Assembly (NCBI RefSeq): GCF_900115135.1
Contig: NZ_FOVK01000013.1
Span: 1 to 55,368, forward strand
From: Proteiniclasticum ruminis
GTDB lineage: Bacteria > Bacillota > Clostridia > Clostridiales > Clostridiaceae
Direction: 5' to 3'
DNA: 55,368 nt
Shown here: one piece after another, positions 24,746 through 33,615 of the stretch
How positions within the stretch are numbered: position 1 is the first letter of the stretch
Layout of the letters: the number at the start of each line of letters is the position of its first letter
Translations under genes and position numbers: made by a program
The notes under the pieces: generated by a model
Told to the model about the DNA's origin: nothing
Seen by the model: only the letters and a program-made list of their open reading frames with translations
The model's database searches: none

Positions 24746-26463
24746 CCTGCTGCACCTCCTTTATCTGACTCCATTTCCTTCAGGAAGGGCACAGAAACCT
24801 CCACCCTTGTCCCAGCGCCTTCGCTGGAAATGATCTCAATTCCAGCCCCTTCCCCATATCTCAGCTTCAGTCTCCTGTGGATATTAAAAAGTCCCAGATG
24901 AGAACTGGATTCCGCATCTTCAGATAAAAGCTTTGAAATCTCTTCCTGTGTCTCTTTTTTCATCCCTGCCCCATTGTCCTCACAAACCAGCACCATTTCC
25001 TTCTCCCGCATAAAGGCCGAAATACTCACATGAAGGTGGTCTTTACCCTCATAGCCGTACTTTATGGCATTCTCAATCATGGGCTGGATGAGAAGCTTCG
25101 GAATGGGAACCTCTTTGGCGAGCTCCTCCATCCGCACTTCGTAGGAAAGTCTTTCTCCGAAACGGAATTTCATGATCTTCAGGTAGTTCTCCGTATACTC
25201 CATATCAAGGGAAAGAGGCACTTCTTCTCTTTTGTTATCCAGACTGTACCGAAGAAGATTCGACAGGCTGAGAATCATACTGCTGGCGTCTTCTGGTTTA
25301 AAATGAACCATAAATCGGATGTTGTCCAGGGTGTTATAGAGAAAATGCGGATTGAACTGGGATCTCAGCTGCCGGAGCTGCGTGGCGGAAAGCCTTTCCG
25401 TCATTTCCTTGTTCCGCTCAATCTGAACCTTCAGCTTCTCCAGCATCTCATTGAAGGAGTCCCCGATGGTCTGAAACTCATCATGGCTGCGGATTTCTGT
25501 CTTCACCGTGAAGTCTCCTTCCTGAGCTCCCTTGAAGGCATCGATGATCTTATAGAGATCTTCCGTCTTGGATGCTGCCATTTTTTTGGTGCTGTAAAGA
25601 ACCAAAAGGATGATCAGTCCAAAGACCAGAAGAAGCACTCCGCCCAGGGTGAAGAAGAAGTTCATCTGACTGTTGATGTTCCGCATAGAATAGATTCTCA
25701 ACTCTCCCTCCAGAATCTCTTGTCCCCTGAGGTAATAACCGTCCTTCTGAGTTTCCAGAAGGCTTTCATCCGGCGAAAGCTCCAAAGACATACGGTTCAG
25801 ATTGTCCAAAAAAGTGTAATTATTTGTAATATATGCTCTCCCCATGGCATCCGTCACCACAGTCTGAGAGGACTGCTCCGACAAAAGCACCCGGAACTGT
25901 CTGCCATCCATCACAATGACAATATAGCCCATGGGGACACCCTCTTTTAAAACCTGCCTTCCGAAAACCAGCTGCATGTTGCCCTCAGACTCTTCCATGA
26001 CCCGGACAGAAAGGGTTTCCTTTCTTGCCTTCATCATGTTGAAAATGCCCCAGTTCCCATAACTCTGACCGTCCAGATAGTAGGGCAGATTCTTTCTGCC
26101 AAGAAGAATGGGTTCCTCTTCACTGAGGAAAAGATAGAGATCCCCTGAGATTTTCATGTCATTGCTGATGCTGTAGAACTGGTCATAGATCTCTGCTCTC
26201 TGGCTGGAAGAAAGGTCACCAGAAAACACTTCCTGTTCCCGGGAGAGCTCTTCCATGAAGTCCCTGTAGTTCAGAGAAGCTTCCTGAAACTTCTCTGCCA
26301 TGAGATTATTTTCCGCCTCTACTGTATTTTTCAGCTCCATGTTCCAGTAAAAGAAAAACATAAAAAGAAGGAAAAAAGTAAGAACCATGGCGGGCAGAAA
26401 TGCGTAGAGAAGAAGCATTCGCCGGATGTCATCCTTAAAATAACTGTGTTTTCTCTTTAGCAT
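24742..26463 (-). CDS. Sensor histidine kinase, YesM type
   Basis: A 573-residue membrane kinase. Two transmembrane helices (about 17-43 and 267-292) frame a 220-residue extracellular sensor of the dCache-like type. A HAMP linker follows (about 300-350). The His_kinase region contains QFNPHFLYNTLDN with His373 as phosphoacceptor, then an HATPase domain with IENAIKYGYEG and DNGAGM. The start at 26463 follows GGAGGG. An upstream frame extension lacks a site. With YesN it should sense an extracellular small molecule, probably a ligand related to the importer cargo. Confidence 0.92.
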   Translation of the reverse strand: MLKRKHSYFKDDIRRMLLLYAFLPAMVLTFFLLFMFFFYWNMELKNTVEAENNLMAEKFQEASLNYRDFMEELSREQEVFSGDLSSSQRAEIYDQFYSISNDMKISGDLYLFLSEEEPILLGRKNLPYYLDGQSYGNWGIFNMMKARKETLSVRVMEESEGNMQLVFGRQVLKEGVPMGYIVIVMDGRQFRVLLSEQSSQTVVTDAMGRAYITNNYTFLDNLNRMSLELSPDESLLETQKDGYYLRGQEILEGELRIYSMRNINSQMNFFFTLGGVLLLVFGLIILLVLYSTKKMAASKTEDLYKIIDAFKGAQEGDFTVKTEIRSHDEFQTIGDSFNEMLEKLKVQIERNKEMTERLSATQLRQLRSQFNPHFLYNTLDNIRFMVHFKPEDASSMILSLSNLLRYSLDNKREEVPLSLDMEYTENYLKIMKFRFGERLSYEVRMEELAKEVPIPKLLIQPMIENAIKYGYEGKDHLHVSISAFMREKEMVLVCEDNGAGMKKETQEEISKLLSEDAESSSHLGLFNIHRRLKLRYGEGAGIEIISSEGAGTRVEVSVPFLKEMESDKGGAAG

Positions 26464-26491
26464 TTTTACCCTCCATGGTTCCATAAGACCA

Positions 26492-26531
26492 ATTACAACA
26501 TGTAATACCAAACTCTATTCTACTTGAGTTT
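26492..26531. promoter_or_regulatory. Two dyads upstream of the two-component operon
   Basis: ATTACA-ACA-TGTAAT (26492-26506) and AAACTC-N10-GAGTTT (26510-26531) lie within 70 bases upstream of the kinase start. They may be operators or part of a promoter. No clear -35/-10 pair was found. Confidence 0.35.
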
Positions 26532-26553
26532 ACAAATTCCCGCCACTAGAATT

Positions 26554-28206
26554 CTAGAGGCTGATTTCCTTCTTTCCAGATACTTTAAAGAAGAGGAGAA
26601 GCGAAACCACCGTGGTGAGTGTCAGGATACTGGCTAGAGCCGCAGCTGTTCCATAGCTTGCCCGGATGACTTCTGTATAAATGGACACCGACATGGTTCT
26701 GGTGTCTCCGGTATACAAGATGACAGAAGCGCTGAGCTCGTTGATGATGGTGATCCAGCTCAAAATGGCACCGGACAGCACCCCTGGAAGCATCATAATG
26801 GCCGTGACTTTGAAGAAAGACTTCACCGGAGAGTCTCCAAGACTCACCGCCGCTTCTTCCATGCTGGGACTGATCTGGTACAGGATCGCCGCACTGGAGC
26901 GGAGCGTATAAGGCATTCTTCTCACCACAAAGGCCACGATGATGATAAGACTTGTGCCGCTTAAAATCAGTGGCTTGTCATTAAAGCTGATGAGAAGGGT
27001 GATACCAAGAACAGATCCTGGAATGATGTAAGGGAACATGGTCAGGGTATCGATGATGTTTGTCAATGTGCTCTTTCTTCGGGTGGTGAGGTAGGAGATG
27101 AACATGGAAAGCAGCACAATGATGACGATGGCAATGACACCGAATTTATAAGTGTTCACAATGGGTCCACCCAAGCTTGTGAAGATCTTTCTGTAGCTCT
27201 CCAGTGAGAAGCCTTTGACAAAGATGGCTCCTGAAGTGGCTTTGAAAGAAGTGTAAATGACCGTAGCCTGTGGAATGATGGAAACAAAAACAATGAAATA
27301 GATCAGCACATGAGCAGCAATATTTTTCCACCCCTTCAGCTCTTTTGCCTGGATGGGTCTTAAAGAGCTCATGGTGAAGGATTTTTTGTTCACCACATAC
27401 TTCTGAAGCACAAACATCACAGAGGTCACCATGACAAGGATCACTGCGATGGCTGCTGCAAAGCTTGCAGAACCGCCCATTTCACTGATGAACTCGTTGT
27501 AGATGAGAACCGGCATAACCACAAAGCCCTCTCCGATGAGCATCGGTGTGCCAAAATCCGCCAAAGCATTCATAAACACAATGAGGCCTCCCGCCAGGAT
27601 GGTGGGGGTGATCAGCGGCATAATGACCGTGAAGATCTTCTTGATGCCGGAGCAGCCCAGGCTTTCACTGGCTTCGATGAGGGAGGCATCCACTTTCTTC
27701 AGGGTGCCCTTGGTGTACATGTAGATGTAGGGATAAAGCTTTAGAGTCAGCACCAGAAGAATGCCGCCAAAGCCATAGATGGATCCCAGTTCAATCCCAA
27801 AGGTATTTCTGACAAAAGTAGTGATCACGCCGCTTCTTCCCGCAAGGAGCACCCAGGAATAGGCACCGATGAACGGTGGAGACAGCATGGAAATGATGAT
27901 GAGAATATCCAGAAGTCCCTTTCCTTTGATTTTAAAAGCCGTGGTGAGATACGCCAGAGGCGCACCGATGAACACTGCCAAAAGCGTGGTCAGGGTGGTG
28001 ACCTTGAAGCTGTTTCCAAGGGCTCTCATATAGTACTTTTTCGAGAAGAACTTCATGAAGTTCTCCAGGGTGAATGCTTGAGTCTCAGGATCTCTAAAGG
28101 CACTGACAAACAAGGACAGGAGGGGATATACAATAAAGAGTGTAAAAATAAGGACAATGACCAGGGTCACACCGGACCAGAAGGTAAAGGAACGTTTTTT
28201 AGCCAT
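26554..28206 (-). CDS. Ferric-type ABC importer permease (fused double domain)
   Basis: A 550-residue permease with about twelve transmembrane helices formed by two binding-protein-dependent transport modules in tandem, as in FbpB/AfuB/SfuB proteins. Each half has an EAA loop: EASESLGCSGIKKIFTVIMP near residue 180 and EEAAVSLGDSPVKSFFKV near 455, which dock the ATPase. It overlaps the ATPase gene by 8 bases. Together with the ATPase and lipoprotein it forms a complete importer. The family includes ferric iron, sulphate/thiamine-like, phosphonate, phosphoglycerate and hexose-phosphate importers. Confidence 0.92.
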   Translation of the reverse strand: MAKKRSFTFWSGVTLVIVLIFTLFIVYPLLSLFVSAFRDPETQAFTLENFMKFFSKKYYMRALGNSFKVTTLTTLLAVFIGAPLAYLTTAFKIKGKGLLDILIIISMLSPPFIGAYSWVLLAGRSGVITTFVRNTFGIELGSIYGFGGILLVLTLKLYPYIYMYTKGTLKKVDASLIEASESLGCSGIKKIFTVIMPLITPTILAGGLIVFMNALADFGTPMLIGEGFVVMPVLIYNEFISEMGGSASFAAAIAVILVMVTSVMFVLQKYVVNKKSFTMSSLRPIQAKELKGWKNIAAHVLIYFIVFVSIIPQATVIYTSFKATSGAIFVKGFSLESYRKIFTSLGGPIVNTYKFGVIAIVIIVLLSMFISYLTTRRKSTLTNIIDTLTMFPYIIPGSVLGITLLISFNDKPLILSGTSLIIIVAFVVRRMPYTLRSSAAILYQISPSMEEAAVSLGDSPVKSFFKVTAIMMLPGVLSGAILSWITIINELSASVILYTGDTRTMSVSIYTEVIRASYGTAAALASILTLTTVVSLLLFFKVSGKKEISL

Positions 28207-29314
28207 CCCATCTCACATCCTTTATCAGGCTCTTCTCCCCGTCTTCAGTAAAGACATTGATCTTGGAAGGGTTGGGTCTCAAGAAGAATGTTTCGCCCAC
28301 TTCATAAAGCTTCTCCGCCTGCCCAAGATCTTGAGAAAACTCAATGGAGCTCTGTCCAGGAAGAATCATATCTTCTGGAAGGTCCAGTTCATACACAATG
28401 TATCTGCCAAGGAAGGTCTTGTTCTTCACTCTGGCAAGAATCCCTGTTTCAGATAGCCCAAACTCCTCTGGACGGATCCCCACGGTGACCTTTGTCCCTG
28501 GTGTCACATCCGTTAAAGTATTGAGGCAGGTCTTTGTGCCATCCATGAACTGCACCCCTATGCCATCCTCCTCTTTGACCACGATGCCGTGGAAAAGATT
28601 GGAGTGACCGATGAAGGTGGACACAAACACGTTATAAGGCCTTGTATAGATTTTTTCAGGCGCATCCACCTGCTGGATGATTCCGCCTTTCATGACAGCG
28701 ATTCTGTCAGAAATGGCCAGAGCTTCCTCCTGGTCATGGGTGACATATACTGTGGTGATGCCCACCTGCTTCTGCACATCCCGGATGGCGCTTCTCATTT
28801 CAATTCGGAGCTTGGCATCCAGATTGGAAAGAGGCTCATCCATGAGAAGCACGTTAGGGTGAATGACAATGGCTCTGGCTAAAGCTACTCTTTGCTGCTG
28901 TCCTCCGGAAAGATGTTCTGGAAGTCTGTCCTGATACTCCTTGATTTTCACCACATCCAGAATATCATCCACTCTCTTTTCCATGGCTTTCTTCTCCATT
29001 TTACGGATCTTCAGACCATACTCCACATTCTGCCTGACCGTGAGGTGCGGGAAGATGGCATAGTTCTGGAACACCATACCGATGTTTCTTTTGTGGGCAG
29101 GGATCTCATTGATGACTTTTTCGTCAAAACTGAACTCTCCTCCCTCGATGCTGTTGAATCCTGCAATCATCCTTAAAAGTGTTGTTTTTCCACAGCCCGA
29201 TGGGCCGAGGAGCGTGAAGAATTCTCCATTTTTGATTTCAATGGACAGATCTGGAATGACTGTGACATCCCCAAAGCGTTTCACCGCATTTTTGACTCCA
29301 ATGGAATTGCTCAT
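28199..29314 (-). CDS. Ferric-type ABC importer ATP-binding protein
   Basis: A 371-residue ATPase. Walker A is GPSGCGKTT near residue 38, the signature is LSGGQQQRVALARA, and Walker B is LLMDEPLSNLDA. The C-terminal 130 residues form the regulatory TOBE domain of the CUT1/FbpC class. It powers the fused permease encoded next. It is separated from the upstream binding-protein gene by a stem-loop, which should lower its expression relative to the binding protein. Confidence 0.92.
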   Translation of the reverse strand: MSNSIGVKNAVKRFGDVTVIPDLSIEIKNGEFFTLLGPSGCGKTTLLRMIAGFNSIEGGEFSFDEKVINEIPAHKRNIGMVFQNYAIFPHLTVRQNVEYGLKIRKMEKKAMEKRVDDILDVVKIKEYQDRLPEHLSGGQQQRVALARAIVIHPNVLLMDEPLSNLDAKLRIEMRSAIRDVQKQVGITTVYVTHDQEEALAISDRIAVMKGGIIQQVDAPEKIYTRPYNVFVSTFIGHSNLFHGIVVKEEDGIGVQFMDGTKTCLNTLTDVTPGTKVTVGIRPEEFGLSETGILARVKNKTFLGRYIVYELDLPEDMILPGQSSIEFSQDLGQAEKLYEVGETFFLRPNPSKINVFTEDGEKSLIKDVRWDG

Positions 29315-29365
29315 ATTTTTTCTCCTTTGTTATACTCCGATTTCCGGTATTTTTTGCGTAAGAAA

Positions 29366-29386
29366 ACCCACAACGAAGTTGTGGGC
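29366..29386 (-). terminator. Intra-operon stem-loop between binding protein and ATPase
   Basis: CCCACAAC and GTTGTGGG pair with a 3-base loop. On the minus strand TTTTCTT follows. Read-through would give less ATPase and permease than binding protein. Confidence 0.65.
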
Positions 29387-29422
29387 TCCTTTTTCTCCGC
29401 TTGACTCTTTTTTCTATGGATT

Positions 29423-30484
29423 CTAGTAGTCTGTGAATATGTCGTTGAACTTTTCAAGCCATGTATTCTTATTGGCGACCACGTAGTCTTCTTCGTCATA
29501 GATGATGTTCATGTCTTCCTTTGGCATCATGTAGCTTGGCGCAGGAACGTCCTTACGAACGGATCTTCTGTTGAGCTTTTCCACGATGATGGTCTGTGCT
29601 TCCTTGGAAGTGATGAAATCGATGAACGCCTTGGCGTTTGCCATATTCTTGGCTCCGTTGATGATATAGATACCGTCTGGCTTGGAGATTACGCCTTCTT
29701 CCATGTAAACCAGTTCCACAGGTGCGCCATCCGCCACGTACTTTGCGCCACCTTCTTCGAAGGTCAAGCCTACCACATATTCTCCGTCAGCTACACCCTT
29801 ATAAACTGCTGAAGAACCGGAAAGAAGCTTTCCATCCAGGTTCTGGATGAACTTGTCCACATAGTCCCATCCCTTTTCAGCATCTCCTTCGCCCATGGCG
29901 TAGAGCATGTTGATCAGGTGCTCATAGGAAGAAGAAGACTTGGAAGGATCTGCCATGGCGATCTTGCCCTTCAGTTCAGGCTTCAGAAGATCTTCATAGC
30001 CCTTCACTTCCACATCTCCGATGAGGTTGGTGTTGATCATAAGAACGCTTGGGATGTCTGTGAATCTTGTCAGTGGTCCTTCTGTGTTTTTAAAGTCATC
30101 CTGCACTGCATCTTCATTGGCACTGGTGTAGTCTTCAAAAAGATTCATCAGTGGCTTTACTGTGGATAAGGATCCCCCCCAGAAAATATCCCCCAGTGGA
30201 TTTGCTGCTTCAGATTCTACTCTCTTTAACAGTTCTCCTGTCCCTGCTGCAATGACTTCCACCTTGATGCCGCTCTGGGTTTCAAATTCGCTGACCAGAG
30301 GGTTGATGAATTCCAGTGGATGCGGACAGTAAATCACAAGGTTCTTGGTTTCTTTATCTTCTTCATTAGGCGTTTCCACAGGATTCTCATTGCCTGGTTC
30401 CTTTGGTGCCTCTTCTTTTGTTCCGCATGCTGCCAGTGAAAGAATCATCACGGCAGAAAGTAGTAAAGCTGCGACTTTTTTCAT
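29423..30484 (-). CDS. Ferric-type ABC importer substrate-binding lipoprotein
   Basis: A 353-residue binding protein. The signal sequence ends in lipobox LSLAAC. A Glu/Pro/Asn-rich linker precedes the mature domain starting near NLVIYCPHPLEFINP. The fold is that of the cluster D/F ferric, phosphonate and sugar-phosphate binding proteins. I do not see the adjacent Tyr-Tyr pair that clamps ferric iron in FbpA at the corresponding place (YKGVADGEYVVGL has single Tyr residues). The ATG at 30484 follows CGGGGGTAAC. First gene of the importer operon, with a cre-like box at the promoter. Confidence 0.9.
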   Translation of the reverse strand: MKKVAALLLSAVMILSLAACGTKEEAPKEPGNENPVETPNEEDKETKNLVIYCPHPLEFINPLVSEFETQSGIKVEVIAAGTGELLKRVESEAANPLGDIFWGGSLSTVKPLMNLFEDYTSANEDAVQDDFKNTEGPLTRFTDIPSVLMINTNLIGDVEVKGYEDLLKPELKGKIAMADPSKSSSSYEHLINMLYAMGEGDAEKGWDYVDKFIQNLDGKLLSGSSAVYKGVADGEYVVGLTFEEGGAKYVADGAPVELVYMEEGVISKPDGIYIINGAKNMANAKAFIDFITSKEAQTIIVEKLNRRSVRKDVPAPSYMMPKEDMNIIYDEEDYVVANKNTWLEKFNDIFTDY

Positions 30485-30527
30485 GTATGTTACCCCCGTT
30501 TGTTTTGATAGTTTCATTGTAGACCCA

Positions 30528-30541
30528 TGTAAACGTTCTTA
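30528..30541. promoter_or_regulatory. cre-like box at the importer promoter
   Basis: TGTAAACGTTCTTA matches the CcpA consensus TGWAANCGNTNWCA at all specified positions but one. A TACAAT -10 box (minus strand, 30521-30516) lies beside it, so the box covers the spacer and -35 region, a repressing position. Confidence 0.5.
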
Positions 30542-30616
30542 AAACCGATAATTCTACTAAAATATCCTAAAAAATGAACAGACGGAAAATCGTTTTCAGA
30601 AAAAAGAGCGACAAAA

Positions 30617-30656
30617 ATCACCATGAATCCCTCTATAATCAAAGGTTCATGGTGAT
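30617..30656 (-). terminator. Terminator of the TetR/GPH/glycosyltransferase-like operon
   Basis: ATCACCATGAA pairs perfectly with TTCATGGTGAT. On the minus strand TTTTTGTC and later a T-run follow. It lies about 90 bases past the stop of the gene at 30743. Confidence 0.75.
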
Positions 30657-30742
30657 ATTCTTGCATATTTTTCTGTCATTGGATAGAACTGAACTTTTTT
30701 AGTATTCTCTGATTCTTCTAGAAGCACAGGACTCTATTTACT

Positions 30743-32188
30743 TTATGATTCTCTCTCCGTCAGAAGCTTCACCACTTCATATCCACCATGATACACCTGC
30801 TGCTTATGAAGTTGAAGGATACGGCGGTTCATGGCAAGAAGAAGCTCCTTCTGAGAAAGCAGCGCTTCCATCATGCCGATCATTTCTTCTTTTGTTTCAC
30901 ATTCTGCCGTACCGTCTCCCTGCTGGGCAGCGTAAATAGCACCATAGGCTTCATGTCCCCCCACACGTTTCAGAAAGAGCTTCGGGATAGGGTAAAAAGA
31001 AAGCTCACTGGGCTTTGTGACGAGAAGATCCGACTCTCTCATGAGAAGATTGGTGGCATAGACCGCCTCAAAGATATCCTGATGATAAAAGACATGGACC
31101 CCTTCCAGATGCTGGTCCATATGAAGTGCCATCTTCTCCACTTCCTCATAGGTGTCAAAGTGCACCGCCGCTCCCTTCATGAGTTCAGGCAGCTCTTGAC
31201 AAAGGGCCTCGTACATCTTCAGATGGTCTCCAAAATTCAGGAGAACCTGCACTTCTTTCTTTTCAATCTTTGGAGTCAGGTACCTGAGAAGCTCTTTGAT
31301 CATCTCTTTGCCAGCACCAGCCCCGCCCACTGGGATGAGAAGCCTTAAGGGCTTTCCTTCTTCGATCCTTTTCATTCTATCTTCCGTGTCTTCGTATAGA
31401 TTCGACACCAGTTCATGGTCCACATAATGCCCTGTATACATAAGGCTGCCGGAAGGCATTCCTAGGGTTTTCTTCTTCGACATCCCTTTCAGCATCTTAT
31501 AGCCAGCGTAGGCAAAGGGCGTCTGCACTGTATGAAGAGCTCCTTCGGACAGATGAAGCCCCATGGGCCAGTTGTCCGGAATCACATTGGCCACATTCTT
31601 CAGCCCCCCATGGACTGCCCCCTGAGCAGGCCAAACGTGGGTTCCTGCAAAGGGAATGTCCTTCGGAAAATTGGCATAAAGCGGCACCAGAAGCTCCGCA
31701 TTTTTCTGATCCACTGCATTGTAGGAGAGCTTCCGAAATCCCTCACTGTTGAGAGGCTCCCAATAAAAACGGTTGAAAAGTCTGCTTCTTTGGGACAGCT
31801 TTGATCCAAAGGAGTACAGCGCATTCTGTTTTTTGATCATTTCACTGCCCGTGGTGCCATGGAAACTGCTGAGATCAAACCAATAGGGCTTGTATCCCAG
31901 AGCATGGGCACAGCTGGCGATGGCCATGGCGATGCGGTAATGGCCAAAGCCCATACGGATATTCCCCACAATGAAGGCATTTTCTGGAAAAGTCATGGGC
32001 TCCTCAGAAAGGAGGAGATTCTCCACCTGCATCCTTTTTCCAAGAACCGCATTTTCTTCTGCCTTCAGATAGTACTTCTTTCCTTCCTCGTCTCCAAACT
32101 CTTTCATGAACTTTCTTTTGCTGGCCGCAGCTTTTTTTATGGTTCTCTCATCCATGACATGGCCAAATATGATCTTTTCTCTTTCCAT
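30743..32188 (-). CDS. GT-B fold glycosyltransferase-like protein
   Basis: A 481-residue soluble protein I cannot place in a named family. Features recall GT-B enzymes of the MurG/diglucosyl- or monogalactosyl-diacylglycerol synthase group: a glycine-containing N-terminal loop (GNIRMGFGHYRIAMAIA), an inter-domain VGGAGAGKEMI and a C-terminal donor-site-like region (TKPSELSFYPIPKLFLKRVGGHE). The first 60 residues are charged and helical. The start at 32188 follows AAGGAGGG. It is the last gene of an operon with a TetR regulator and a GPH-type symporter, so it may process or attach the sugar the symporter brings in. Function is inferred only. Confidence 0.7.
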   Translation of the reverse strand: MEREKIIFGHVMDERTIKKAAASKRKFMKEFGDEEGKKYYLKAEENAVLGKRMQVENLLLSEEPMTFPENAFIVGNIRMGFGHYRIAMAIASCAHALGYKPYWFDLSSFHGTTGSEMIKKQNALYSFGSKLSQRSRLFNRFYWEPLNSEGFRKLSYNAVDQKNAELLVPLYANFPKDIPFAGTHVWPAQGAVHGGLKNVANVIPDNWPMGLHLSEGALHTVQTPFAYAGYKMLKGMSKKKTLGMPSGSLMYTGHYVDHELVSNLYEDTEDRMKRIEEGKPLRLLIPVGGAGAGKEMIKELLRYLTPKIEKKEVQVLLNFGDHLKMYEALCQELPELMKGAAVHFDTYEEVEKMALHMDQHLEGVHVFYHQDIFEAVYATNLLMRESDLLVTKPSELSFYPIPKLFLKRVGGHEAYGAIYAAQQGDGTAECETKEEMIGMMEALLSQKELLLAMNRRILQLHKQQVYHGGYEVVKLLTERES

Positions 32189-32246
32189 GGTTACTCCCTC
32201 CTTAATTCTGTTTGACAAAACTTTGAGAGAGCTGATTTTTCTCTCT

Positions 32247-33614
32247 TCATGCTTCTTTCTCCAGGGACTGGATCCCTAAAAGGATGTCTTCTTCTTTATA
32301 GAAGAAGAGGACCGCAGCGCCCAGAAGTGATAGAACCAAAGCCCCCAGAAGTCCAAGACGGTAGCCAAGACCTGTGTCCTTTCCGATGGTTGCAAGGGAC
32401 GTGAACAGCACCATGGCCACCGACTGTCCAAGCTTGAACACAAAGGTCCTTGCCGCAAAAAACATCCCTTCACGGCTTTCGTTTGTCTTTTCCCTGTCAT
32501 ACTGGGCAATGTCCGCCACCATGGCCTGGGGCAGAATACCCAGGATGGCCATGGGCACCGCAGCCAGGATGGCAATAAGGTATCCATGGACTTCGCCAGA
32601 CAGCGGCAGAAGACCGCCCAGACCTGTGAAGAGGAATGCCAGGGCAAAGAGAAGAAATGCAGCGATGACAAGCTTCTTTTTTCCCAGACGCTTTGCCAGA
32701 AGATTCACTGGAATGTAAAAAAGGAAAGAGGTGAAGGTCATGAGTAAAAACAGCACCGTGATCATCCCTTCCTGAAGCCCCAGAAGCCTCACCACAAAGA
32801 AGGGCAGTCCCGTCTGGAAGATGGTCAGGGCAATCCAGTACAAGGCGTCAGAAAGGACAAAAATCCTGAAATACTTGTTATGAAAGGTCTTCAGCAGCGA
32901 CTCAAAGGCCTTGCTCTTTGAAGGAACTGAATGGACATATGCCCGCTCATCAATGAGAAGCGCCGGAATCCACATGAAAATCAGGGCAATGACAGCCAGG
33001 ATCATAAAGGTCCTTTGCATGGCCGCAGTTCTTTCCATCCCCCCTGCGATGAACATGTCCCAGATGAAAGGGGCCCCGTAGGAAAGAGCAGTACCCAGGA
33101 TAAAGGTGATGGAGATGTAGGTGGAGATGTTGATCTTATCCTTCTGGCTTCTTCCAAGTTCTGGAATCAGCGCGGTATAAGGTGTGCAGTACAGGGTCAT
33201 GAACACATAGAAAAGAAAGACCATGGCCATGAGCCAGAGATTATTAAGGCCCCCGGTTCTTGCCACAGGTGGCATGAAGATCAGAACTGTCACCAGGGAG
33301 AAAGGAAGTGCTGCCCCCCGAAGAAATGGAATTCTCCGCCCCAGTCTGTGGGCACTGCGGTCTGATAAGGACGCAATGAGAGGATCCGTCACCGCATCGA
33401 TGATTCTTCCCAGGGCAGAGATGGCCCCAATAAGGGTGAAAACGCCTAAAACAGCAACCCCCTGGGAGATATACACCCGATGACCGGACTCTATAAGCTC
33501 CTCCACAGGCTGATAAAAATACACCAGCCAGTTCACAACGATACCAGACAGGATCGCCCAGCCCAGCTGACCCATGGCAAAAATCCACATGACCCGATTT
33601 GTCACTTTTTTCAT
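32247..33614 (-). CDS. GPH/MelB-type MFS sugar:cation symporter
   Basis: A 455-residue protein with twelve transmembrane helices. The GPH signature is clear: GRIIDAVTDPLIASLSDRS followed by RLGRRIPFLRG (about residues 68-100), where the Asp residues bind the coupling cation in MelB. Members import glycosides, glucuronides or pentosides with Na+ or H+. It starts one base after the TetR stop and is followed by the glycosyltransferase-like gene. Substrate unknown. Confidence 0.88.
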   Translation of the reverse strand: MKKVTNRVMWIFAMGQLGWAILSGIVVNWLVYFYQPVEELIESGHRVYISQGVAVLGVFTLIGAISALGRIIDAVTDPLIASLSDRSAHRLGRRIPFLRGAALPFSLVTVLIFMPPVARTGGLNNLWLMAMVFLFYVFMTLYCTPYTALIPELGRSQKDKINISTYISITFILGTALSYGAPFIWDMFIAGGMERTAAMQRTFMILAVIALIFMWIPALLIDERAYVHSVPSKSKAFESLLKTFHNKYFRIFVLSDALYWIALTIFQTGLPFFVVRLLGLQEGMITVLFLLMTFTSFLFYIPVNLLAKRLGKKKLVIAAFLLFALAFLFTGLGGLLPLSGEVHGYLIAILAAVPMAILGILPQAMVADIAQYDREKTNESREGMFFAARTFVFKLGQSVAMVLFTSLATIGKDTGLGYRLGLLGALVLSLLGAAVLFFYKEEDILLGIQSLEKEA

Positions 33615-33615
33615 C

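Noticed and set aside
25030-25950. A 306-codon plus-strand open frame opposite the sensor kinase gene
   Set aside because: It is antisense to a clear histidine kinase with all motifs, has no ribosome binding site, and its protein shows no domain. Long shadow frames are expected opposite such genes.
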